DNA of 5,177 bases. It comes from a bacterium. Lineage in GTDB: Bacteria > Krumholzibacteriota > Krumholzibacteria > LZORAL124-64-63. Under the pieces are notes generated by a model that did not search any database, was not told the origin of the DNA, and was given only the letters and a program-made list of their open reading frames with translations. How positions within the stretch are numbered: the first letter of the stretch is position 1; every line of letters starts with the position of its first letter. Made by a program: the position numbers and the translations under genes. Of the stretch, positions 1 through 5,177 are shown one piece after another. The stretch spans positions 1-5,177 of the forward strand of contig JAASSM010000192.1 in assembly GCA_021767885.1 (NCBI GenBank). Reading direction: 5' to 3'.

Positions 1-1227
1 AGCCACTACCTCGCTCCGCCGGCGGGCGCCGCACCCGCCGAAACGGCCGCGGGGCGCGCGCTGGATCTGACGTTCCTGCACTGGGGGCTGTCCGGTTGGG
101 GGGTGTACACCCTGGTCGGGCTCTGCCTGGCGTACTTCTGCTACCGGCGCGGCCGGCCGCTGACGATCCGGGCGGCGTTGACGGATCTGCCCGGCGGCCT
201 CGGCCGGGGCGGCGTCGGTCATGCGGTGGAGGCCGCGGCGGTGCTGGCGACGGTGTTCGGCATCGCCGCCAGTCTGGGCATCGGCATCCTGCAGCTCTCG
301 GCCGGGCTCGAACGCATGCTCGGCGTCGCGCCCGGCCGCTGGCTGCAGGCAGCCCTCGCGCTGCTGGTGGTGGCCGCCGCGGCGCTGTCCGCCGCCCTGG
401 GCGTGGACCGCGGCATCCGGCGCCTGTCCGAGTTCAACATGCTGCTGGCGGCCGCGCTGCTGGTCTTCGTTCTGCTGGCGGGCGATACGCCGTCGCTGCT
501 CGGTGCGCTGGCGGCGAATGCGGGGTCTTACCTGACGGGCTTTCCGACGCTCGCCTTCGAGGCGTACTCGCGGGACCTGCCGCGCGAGTGGCTGAACGCC
601 TGGACCCTGTTCTTCTGGGCCTGGTGGATCGCCTGGGGTCCGTTCGTCGGCATGTTTCTCGCGCGGATCTCCCGGGGCCGCACCATCCGCAGCTTCGTCG
701 CCGGCACGCTGCTGCTGCCGCTGGCCTTCATGATGGTCTGGATGTCGGTCATGGGTAACAGCGCCATCGAGCAGGTGAGCGGCGGGGCGGATGCCCTGGC
801 CCGCGCCGCTCTGGAGAGCCCGGGCTCGGCGATCTACGAGTTTCTGGCCCGGCTCCCCGCACCGGCATTCACCGGTGTGGCGGTGACGGTGCTGGCGCTG
901 GTGTTCTTCGTCACCTCCGGCGATTCCGGCGCGCTGGTGCTCGCCAACATGACCTCCCACGCCGGCGCGGACGGCGATCATCTCCGCGATGGTCCCGTGT
1001 GGCTGCGGCTGTGGTGGGCGGGCGTGATCGGCGCGCTCACCCTGGCGCTGCTGCTCGCCGGCGGCCTGACGACGCTGCAGAGCGCGGTGGTGGTCATGGG
1101 GCTGCCCTTCGCGGTGGTGCTGTGCCTGATGGCCTGGGGGCTGGCTCGTGCGCTCCTGGCGGAGTCGCCGGCGGGAGAACCGCCGGCCGCTACGGCCCGG
1201 GCTGGCGATCCGCCTGATCCAGAGTGA
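1..1227 (+). CDS. BCCT-family solute transporter, C-terminal part (5' end outside window)
   Basis: This is an inner-membrane importer of the betaine/choline/carnitine transporter family, which carries quaternary-ammonium solutes, usually with Na+. The reading frame is open from base 1 and ends at TGA 1225-1227, giving 408 visible residues. It opens at S-H-Y-L-A-P-P, the segment that follows TM3 in BCCT proteins, so the GMGIG-type substrate motif is off the edge. About nine hydrophobic segments follow, matching TM4-TM12 (roughly residues 33-50, 75-98, 115-135, 145-161, 201-221, 232-252, 290-307, 338-355, 363-383). The aromatic box of BetP is kept: W28, W33 and Y36 in HWGLSGWGVY, and W209 in WAWWIAWGPFVG, followed by ARISRGRTIR. 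The Thr-Ser pair of the BetP Na2 site is present in FFVTSGDSG (T305, S306). The C-terminal tail is short, about 25 Ala/Pro-rich residues, with no long charged osmosensing domain. Exact substrate and Na+ dependence cannot be read from this fragment. The last 38 nt overlap the convergent acetyltransferase gene. Confidence 0.95.
   Translation, partial: SHYLAPPAGAAPAETAAGRALDLTFLHWGLSGWGVYTLVGLCLAYFCYRRGRPLTIRAALTDLPGGLGRGGVGHAVEAAAVLATVFGIAASLGIGILQLSAGLERMLGVAPGRWLQAALALLVVAAAALSAALGVDRGIRRLSEFNMLLAAALLVFVLLAGDTPSLLGALAANAGSYLTGFPTLAFEAYSRDLPREWLNAWTLFFWAWWIAWGPFVGMFLARISRGRTIRSFVAGTLLLPLAFMMVWMSVMGNSAIEQVSGGADALARAALESPGSAIYEFLARLPAPAFTGVAVTVLALVFFVTSGDSGALVLANMTSHAGADGDHLRDGPVWLRLWWAGVIGALTLALLLAGGLTTLQSAVVVMGLPFAVVLCLMAWGLARALLAESPAGEPPAATARAGDPPDPE
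1167..1187 (-). terminator. Strong GC hairpin just after the Pat-like stop; possible 3' end signal
   Basis: GCCGGCGG (1167-1174) and CCGCCGGC (1180-1187) form a perfect 8-bp all-GC stem with a 5-nt loop (1175-1179). For the minus-strand transcript it begins 2 nt after the TAG at 1190-1192, the place expected of a terminator or a stabilising 3' hairpin. No U-run follows, so it is not a canonical intrinsic terminator. On the plus strand it falls within the transporter's last codons, where GC-rich Ala/Gly/Pro codons could produce it by chance. Confidence 0.35.
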
Positions 1228-3907
1228 GCTCCATGCGCACCAGGGTCGGGTCCTCCGGATCCTGGCGCTGACGGAACCCCAGCGAGCGCGCCAGCGCCCG
1301 CATGCGCTGGTTGTCGTGCAGCGTCACCCCCCACACCATGCCGATGCCGCGGGCCCGGGCGTAGGCGAGAATCCGCTCCATCAGCAGCTTGCCGAAACCG
1401 CGGCCGGCGAGATGATGCAGCACGATGATGGCGAATTCCGCCTGGGCGTTGTCCGGGTCTGCGGACAGGCGCACCACCGCGTGGATGTCCTGCTTGCCGG
1501 GAATACCGGCGTCGGCCAGCACCAGAGCCATCTCCCGGTCGTAGTCGAGCTGGGTGAAGCGCGCCGCCATGATGTGGTTCAGCGTGCGCATCGGCTGCAG
1601 GAACCGCTGGCGGATCTCGTCCGGGTCGAGGCGGGCGAAGGCCCGGTCCAGGGCCGGCTCATCCTCCGGCACGATGGGCCGCAGCAGCAGCTCCCGGCCG
1701 TCGTCCAGGGCGATGCGTTCCTCCAGTTCCTTGGGGTAGGGCCGGATCGCCAGATGGGCCAGCCGGTCGTCGAACGGCCCCGGGCGGAGGCGGATGCGCG
1801 CGTCCACGGCCACCGCACCGTGCTGATCCGCCAGCAGCGGGTTCACGTCCAGGCTGTCGATCTCGGGAAAGTCGACCACCAGCTGGGAGATGCGCAGCAG
1901 GATCACCGCCAGGGCATCCAGGTCCACGGCCGGCCGGTCCCGGTAACCCTGCAGGCGCCGGTAGATGCGGGTGCGCGAGATCATGTCCCGGGCCAGCTTC
2001 ATGTTCAGCGGCGGCAGGGCCAGGGCACTGTCGCGCACCAGCTCCACCGCGGTGCCGCCCTCGCCGAACATCAGCACCGCGCCGAACTGGGCATCCCGGT
2101 GCATGCCGACGATCAGCTCGTAGGCGCCGGCGCGCTCGACCATGGGCTGGACGGTGAAGCCGTCGAGCTGTGCATCCGGTCGCGACCGAGCCAGGTTGTC
2201 GGCGATGCGCTCGGCCGCGGCCGCCACCGCCGCGCCGCCCTCGAGATCGAGCACCACGCCGCCGACGTCGGACTTGTGGGTGACGTCGGGTGACAGAACC
2301 TTCAACGCGACCGGTGCGGCGAGCTCGTCGGCGATGCGCGCGGCTTGCTCGGCGGAGTCGGCGACCCGGGTGGGCACCGTGGCGACGCCGTAGGCAGCCA
2401 GCACGGCCTTCGCCTCGGCGTCGGGCAGCCACTGCTCGCCGCCGGCCACCGGGTGCCGGTCGAGGATCGCGCGCACCGCGGCACCATCCACGGCGATGGC
2501 TTCGGGCACCGACGGCGGCGTCTCCATCAGCAGCGTCTGGCTGCGCCGGTAGTCGACGAGCTGCATGAACGCGCTCACCGACTGTCCCAGGGTCTCGTAG
2601 GCGGCGAAGCCACGCTCCCGCAGCAGCCGCCGGGCGGAGCGCGCGGTCTCGTCGCCGAACCAGCAGGTCAGCACCGGCACCGGCGGCCGCAGGCCGTTCA
2701 GGGTGTCGGCCAGCACCCGGGCGGATTCCTCCGCCGGCGCCACCGCCGTCGGGCAGGTGATCACCAGCACGGCGTCGAGGTCCCGCTCCTGGGCGAGCAC
2801 GGTCTTCACGGTGGCGGCGAGGCGCTCCGGCGGCGCGTCGCCGATGATGTCCACGGGGTTGCTGCGGGACCAGGTGGCGGGCAGCAGGCGGTCGAGCTCG
2901 TCGACGGTGGCCTGGGACAGCTCCGCCAGGGCGCCGCCGCGGCGCAGCAGCTCGTCGGTGGCGAGCACGCCCATGCCGCCGCCGTTGGTGATGATCAGCA
3001 GCCGGTTGCCCCGCGGCGGGCGCAGCAGGCTCAGGGTGGCGGTGGCGACGAACAGCTCTTCGAGGGTGTTCACCCGCAGCATGCCGGCGCGGCGGAACGC
3101 GGTGTCGTAGACCTCGTCGGCCCCGGCCAGGGCGCCGGTGTGCGTGGCGGCGGCCCGGGCGCTCTCGGCGTGGCGGCCGGCCTTCACCACGATCACCGGC
3201 TTGGTCCGGGCGGCGGCCCGGGCAGCGGACATGAACTTGCGCGCGTGGGTCACCCCTTCCATGTACAGCAGGATCGCCGTGGTCTGGCGGTCATTGGCCA
3301 GATAGTCGATGACGTCGCCGAAGTCCACGTCCGCCATGGCGCCCAGTGCGATCAGATGGGAGAAGCCGGCGCGCCGGGCCGTGGCCCAGTCGATCACCGA
3401 GGTGACCACGGCGCCGGACTGGGTGACGAATGCCGGCCCGCCGGGCCGGGCGGGCAGATGGGCGAAGCTGGCGTTCAGCGACACGGTGGGCACGAGCAGC
3501 CCCAGGGTGTTGGGGCCGACGATGCGCATCAGATGGGGCTGGGCGGCCTCCAGTACCTGCTGCTGCAGCCGGCGCCCGGCCTCGCCCCGTTCGGCGAAGC
3601 CGGCGCTGATGATCACGGCGGCCCGGGTGCCGCGCGCGCCGAGTTCGGCCACGATGCCGGGGACCGTCTCCGCCGGCGTGGCGATCACTGCCAGGTCCGG
3701 CGCCTCCGGCAGGCTGGCCACGTCGGGGTAGGCGAGCACGCCCTGCACCGAGTGGTGGCGCGGGTGCACCGGCAGCACCGGCCCGTCGAAGCCGGAACCG
3801 AACAGGTTTCGGGCGATCACCGAGCCCACCGAGCCGGCGCGCTTGCTGGCGCCGATCAGAGCGACGGAGCGGGGACGGAACAGATATTCGAGATTACGGA
3901 TCGACAC
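1190..3907 (-). CDS. patZ: Pat/PatZ-like fusion: ADP-forming acyl-CoA synthetase plus GNAT acetyltransferase
   Basis: This 905-residue cytoplasmic protein has the architecture of the Pat/PatZ (YfiQ) lysine acetyltransferases, which use acetyl-CoA to modify enzymes such as acetyl-CoA synthetase. Domains in order: CoA-binding Rossmann fold (about 8-130, SVALIGAS at 14-21); succinyl-CoA-ligase-like domain (about 130-300, GPNTLGLL at 131-138, TQSGAV at 162-167); a linker ligase domain (about 300-460); ATP-grasp (about 485-705, HKSDVGGV at 544-551, FGEGGTAVEL at 614-623); and GNAT (about 738-895). In the GNAT domain, DPDNAQAEFAI (817-827) carries E824, aligned with the catalytic Glu described for Salmonella Pat, and GRGFGK (835-840) is the acetyl-CoA loop. 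Unlike E. coli PatZ as I recall it, THTGALAG (255-262) keeps H256, the phosphohistidine of active ADP-forming synthetases, so ligase activity is possible. The start is GTG 3905-3907: GAGG lies 7 nt upstream and an in-frame TGA follows five codons further up. The stop is TAG 1190-1192. Length is near the roughly 890 residues of PatZ. It lies 63 nt downstream of the RidA-like gene. The symbol rests on architecture, not proven orthology. Confidence 0.93.
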   Translation of the reverse strand: MSIRNLEYLFRPRSVALIGASKRAGSVGSVIARNLFGSGFDGPVLPVHPRHHSVQGVLAYPDVASLPEAPDLAVIATPAETVPGIVAELGARGTRAAVIISAGFAERGEAGRRLQQQVLEAAQPHLMRIVGPNTLGLLVPTVSLNASFAHLPARPGGPAFVTQSGAVVTSVIDWATARRAGFSHLIALGAMADVDFGDVIDYLANDRQTTAILLYMEGVTHARKFMSAARAAARTKPVIVVKAGRHAESARAAATHTGALAGADEVYDTAFRRAGMLRVNTLEELFVATATLSLLRPPRGNRLLIITNGGGMGVLATDELLRRGGALAELSQATVDELDRLLPATWSRSNPVDIIGDAPPERLAATVKTVLAQERDLDAVLVITCPTAVAPAEESARVLADTLNGLRPPVPVLTCWFGDETARSARRLLRERGFAAYETLGQSVSAFMQLVDYRRSQTLLMETPPSVPEAIAVDGAAVRAILDRHPVAGGEQWLPDAEAKAVLAAYGVATVPTRVADSAEQAARIADELAAPVALKVLSPDVTHKSDVGGVVLDLEGGAAVAAAAERIADNLARSRPDAQLDGFTVQPMVERAGAYELIVGMHRDAQFGAVLMFGEGGTAVELVRDSALALPPLNMKLARDMISRTRIYRRLQGYRDRPAVDLDALAVILLRISQLVVDFPEIDSLDVNPLLADQHGAVAVDARIRLRPGPFDDRLAHLAIRPYPKELEERIALDDGRELLLRPIVPEDEPALDRAFARLDPDEIRQRFLQPMRTLNHIMAARFTQLDYDREMALVLADAGIPGKQDIHAVVRLSADPDNAQAEFAIIVLHHLAGRGFGKLLMERILAYARARGIGMVWGVTLHDNQRMRALARSLGFRQRQDPEDPTLVRMELTLDQADRQPGP

Positions 3908-3914
3908 GGCGCGG

Positions 3915-3918
3915 CCTC
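3915..3918 (-). promoter_or_regulatory. Ribosome binding site for the GTG start of the Pat-like gene
   Basis: GAGG on the minus strand ends 7 nt before the GTG at 3905-3907. It supports this start because the nearby ATG (3928-3930) is in another frame and an in-frame TGA closes the frame just upstream. Confidence 0.55.
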
Positions 3919-3940
3919 GTGGTCAGGCATCACACGAGAC

Positions 3941-3961
3941 TGCCGTGCCGATGTGACGGCA
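3941..3961 (-). repeat. Small inverted repeat in the RidA-like/Pat-like gap
   Basis: TGCCGT (3941-3946) and ACGGCA (3956-3961) are perfect 6-base inverted arms around a 9-nt loop. An alternative pairing uses TGCCG (3946-3950) with CGGCA (3957-3961) around a 6-nt loop, so the two hairpins exclude each other. No T-run follows on either strand, so a classical terminator is unlikely. It starts 9 nt after the RidA-like stop and could be a processing or stability element, an operator, or chance. Confidence 0.35.
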
Positions 3962-3970
3962 TCAAGTCGG

Positions 3971-4507
3971 TCACTGGGCGCCGGGGCGCTTGTAGACCCG
4001 TTCCACACGGTCCTCCCGGTCGATCAGCTCCTCGCGGATGGGCTGGGCCGCACCCGGCTCACGGATCACGGCGATGCACTCGAGCTCGACGCGCCCGTTC
4101 AGGGCGAGACCGCTGGCGCCGAAGGCGCTGCGCGCCGGGTAGGGGGGCTCGAAGAAGGTCTGGTAGATCTCGTTGAAGGCGCCCCACTCGGACATGTCCG
4201 CGAGCATCACCGTGCATTTGACGACGTCGTCCATGCTCAGACCGCTGGCCTCCAGGGTGGCGCGGATGTTTTCCAGGGTCTGGCGCGCCTCGGCCGGCAT
4301 GCCGCCGTCCACCAGGGTGAGGGTGCCCGGCTTCACGCCCACCTGCCCGGACAGGTAGACGGTGTCGTCGACACGCACGGCTTCCGAGAACGGCAGCCCC
4401 TCGGGCATCACGCCCGCGCCCTCGAGGTGCTCGACGTCGGCGGCCCGGGCGGCAGCGCTGGCGGCGAGGATGAGCAGGCTCAGTTTGGTGGCTTTGAACG
4501 TCATCAT
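3971..4507 (-). CDS. Exported RidA/YjgF-family protein with signal peptide
   Basis: RidA proteins are small trimeric deaminases that hydrolyse reactive enamine/imine intermediates; many paralogues have unknown substrates. This 178-residue form starts with a Sec-type signal peptide: lysines at 6 and 9, a hydrophobic core LSLLILAASAAA, and an A-R-A site with likely cleavage after A22, so the mature protein should be periplasmic. The RidA fold covers about residues 35-150: LPFSEAV (38-44), YLSGQVG (51-57), ARQTLENI, DDVVKCTVMLADM, FNEIYQTFF, PARSAFG (124-130) and VELECIAV (140-147). R126 and E141 match E. coli RidA R105 and E120, with identical spacing of 15. The active-site Tyr17 position is Phe40. 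About 30 charged residues, rich in Arg/Glu/Asp, follow the usual RidA end, which is unusual. The ATG pair at 4502-4507 is preferred over the far upstream ATG (4565-4567), because that one lies inside the candidate promoter and would bury the signal peptide. The second ATG, 4502-4504, is equally possible. The family is certain; substrate and location are inferred. Confidence 0.92.
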   Translation of the reverse strand: MMTFKATKLSLLILAASAAARAADVEHLEGAGVMPEGLPFSEAVRVDDTVYLSGQVGVKPGTLTLVDGGMPAEARQTLENIRATLEASGLSMDDVVKCTVMLADMSEWGAFNEIYQTFFEPPYPARSAFGASGLALNGRVELECIAVIREPGAAQPIREELIDREDRVERVYKRPGAQ

Positions 4508-4513
4508 GGTGGT

Positions 4514-4517
4514 CTCG
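4514..4517 (-). promoter_or_regulatory. Weak ribosome binding site deciding the RidA-like start
   Basis: CGAG on the minus strand lies 6 nt before the first ATG (4505-4507) and 9 nt before the second (4502-4504). A better core, GGAG, sits at 4521-4524 but is 13 to 16 nt away, longer than usual. Neither is strong. Both serve the short start that yields an N-terminal signal peptide. Confidence 0.4.
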
Positions 4518-4538
4518 GGTCTCCGCGTGGTTGACGGC

Positions 4539-4567
4539 ACTCTACCCCGGACCGGTGCAAGCCCCAA
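4539..4567 (-). promoter_or_regulatory. Candidate sigma-70 promoter for the RidA-like gene
   Basis: Reading the minus strand, TTGGGG (4562-4567) and TAGAGT (4539-4544) are separated by exactly 17 nt. The -35 matches TTGACA at its three key bases and the -10 matches TATAAT at four of six. Transcription would begin near 4532 and give a leader of about 25 nt before the ATG at 4507. The site lies wholly in the gap between the kinase stop and the RidA-like start. It is a by-eye match in GC-rich DNA, so the call is moderate. Confidence 0.45.
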
Positions 4568-4574
4568 GACGGCG

Positions 4575-5177
4575 TCAGCGTCCGGCCCCGTCGGCCATCA
4601 GCGCCTCCGCGGCGGCGTCGATGAAGGCTTCGGCGCAGGCGCGCATGTGGCGTTCCCGGGTCGCCGGCAGACCCCACTCGCCCATGTAGCGGGCGGCGGC
4701 GGCGGCCACGTACACCTGCCACAGGGGCAGCCGGGCGTCGTCCAGCGGCGCGTGCTGCCGGTACGCTGCCGCGAAGGCAGTGGCGGCAGCCGGCCCGAAC
4801 AGGTAGGTGAGTTCCAGCATCGTGCAGGCGACGTCGGAGAGCGGATCACCGATGGCGGCGTCCTCCCAGTCCAGCACCGCGCTCAGCGTGTCGTCGACCC
4901 ACAGCAGGTTGCCGGGCCAGAAGTCGCCGTGCAGCAGCCGCGGCGGCGCGTGGCAGGCGGTGTCCGCACGGGCGCCCAGCCAGTCGGCCAGAGCCCGGCG
5001 GTCGGGCCCGAGGAAGTCGAACACCTCGGGCCGCGGGTCCATGCGCAGCGGCAGCGCCGGCAGGTCGTCGGTGGGCAGGGCATGGACGTCCGCGAGGGTG
5101 CGGGCCATGACGGCCAGGCGGGTTTCCAGCCGCTCCCGCGGTATCTCCGTGCTGCCGGCGGCGAACGCCATGGCCAG
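4575..5177 (-). CDS. APH-fold phosphotransferase (kinase), C-terminal lobe; start outside window
   Basis: This is a small-molecule kinase of the aminoglycoside-phosphotransferase/choline-kinase fold, probably cytosolic. The frame stays open to the right edge and stops at TGA 4575-4577, leaving 200 visible residues. Counting from the edge codon (5175-5177), the segment starts at L-A-M-A-F-A-A-G-S, which resembles the hinge between the two lobes, so the ATP-binding N-lobe is missing. The catalytic loop LLHGDFWPGNLLW carries H83, D85 and N90, with D85 as the presumed catalytic base. AVLDWEDAAIGDPLSDVA carries D103 and E105 in the metal-binding position usually written as D-x-D/E. A helical C-terminal region follows, with ELTYLFG and RYMGEWG. 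The motifs look intact, so this is not a pseudogene fragment so far as can be seen. The substrate cannot be told: the family includes kinases for aminoglycosides, macrolides, choline, homoserine, sugars and others. Nothing here points to antibiotic resistance. It sits upstream of the RidA-like gene on the same strand, 67 nt apart. Confidence 0.93.
   Translation of the reverse strand: MAMAFAAGSTEIPRERLETRLAVMARTLADVHALPTDDLPALPLRMDPRPEVFDFLGPDRRALADWLGARADTACHAPPRLLHGDFWPGNLLWVDDTLSAVLDWEDAAIGDPLSDVACTMLELTYLFGPAAATAFAAAYRQHAPLDDARLPLWQVYVAAAAARYMGEWGLPATRERHMRACAEAFIDAAAEALMADGAGR

Noticed and set aside
103..105. GTG as the start of the transporter
   Set aside because: The frame is open to base 1 and encodes conserved BCCT sequence (HYLAPP, HWGLSGW) before this codon, so the real start lies outside the window.
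96..758. 220-codon plus-strand frame overlapping the transporter
   Set aside because: Its translation is Arg/Ala/Gly-rich low complexity, typical of a shifted frame, while the overlapping frame encodes clear BCCT motifs.
2345..4534. 729-codon plus-strand open frame antisense to the Pat-like and RidA-like genes, with a 381-codon frame (1148-2293) in the same phase
   Set aside because: This frame pairs codon for codon with the minus-strand genes, so its stops would need the sense codons TTA, CTA or TCA, which GC-rich genes avoid. The break at 2291-2293 is the antisense of one TCA serine codon (S539). The translation is Gly/His/Arg/Gln-rich with no recognisable domain.
4565..4567. Upstream ATG that would give a 198-residue RidA-like protein
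   Set aside because: The 20 added residues have no family resemblance, would put the signal peptide inside the protein, and the ATG overlaps the candidate -35 element.
5169..5171. ATG as the start of the kinase
   Set aside because: A start here would leave out the whole ATP-binding N-lobe; the segment looks like the inter-lobe hinge and the frame remains open to the edge.
4575..5177. Reading the kinase as an aminoglycoside resistance gene
   Set aside because: The HGD-x4-N and DWE motifs are shared by all APH-fold kinases; nothing visible sets the substrate, and the context is chromosomal housekeeping-like with no mobile element.
1..5177. A CRISPR array, tRNA, insertion sequence, phage or defence system
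   Set aside because: No spaced direct repeats, cloverleaf-like sequence, transposase, integrase or nuclease motifs were seen; nearly all bases are accounted for by four conserved genes and two short gaps.

Overview
The window is ordinary, densely coding chromosomal DNA from a high-GC bacterium. The G+C content is high by eye throughout. The protein sequences look proteobacterial, most like Gammaproteobacteria, and possibly a halophilic or halotolerant line such as the Ectothiorhodospiraceae. That placement is inferred from protein flavour and from the betaine/choline/carnitine-type transporter; there is no rRNA or marker gene to confirm it. I see no mobile element, CRISPR array, tRNA, rRNA or phage gene.

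Layout: (1) Bases 1-1227, plus strand, hold the C-terminal three quarters of a BCCT-family transporter, entering just after transmembrane helix 3. (2) Bases 1190-3907, minus strand, hold a 905-residue fusion of an ADP-forming acyl-CoA synthetase and a GNAT acetyltransferase, of the Pat/PatZ (YfiQ) protein acetyltransferase architecture. Its last 38 nt overlap the transporter gene tail to tail. (3) Bases 3971-4507, minus strand, hold a RidA/YjgF-family protein with a Sec-type signal peptide, so probably periplasmic. (4) Bases 4575-5177, minus strand, hold the C-terminal lobe of an aminoglycoside-phosphotransferase-fold (APH) kinase whose start lies beyond the right edge.

The three minus-strand genes run kinase, RidA, acetyltransferase, with gaps of 67 and 63 nt. 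A plausible sigma-70 promoter fills the first gap and fits the shorter RidA start, so RidA and the acetyltransferase may be transcribed together. The second gap holds only a weak inverted repeat. A strong GC hairpin follows the acetyltransferase stop codon within a few bases and lies inside the end of the transporter gene.

No pathway clearly joins these genes. The transporter imports quaternary-ammonium or similar solutes. The Pat-like protein probably acetylates lysines on metabolic enzymes and, because it keeps the catalytic histidine, may also interconvert acyl-CoA and acid. RidA proteins remove reactive enamine/imine intermediates. I do not see a convincing undescribed system. The most notable points are the retained phosphohistidine site in the Pat-like fusion and the exported RidA protein with a charged C-terminal tail.
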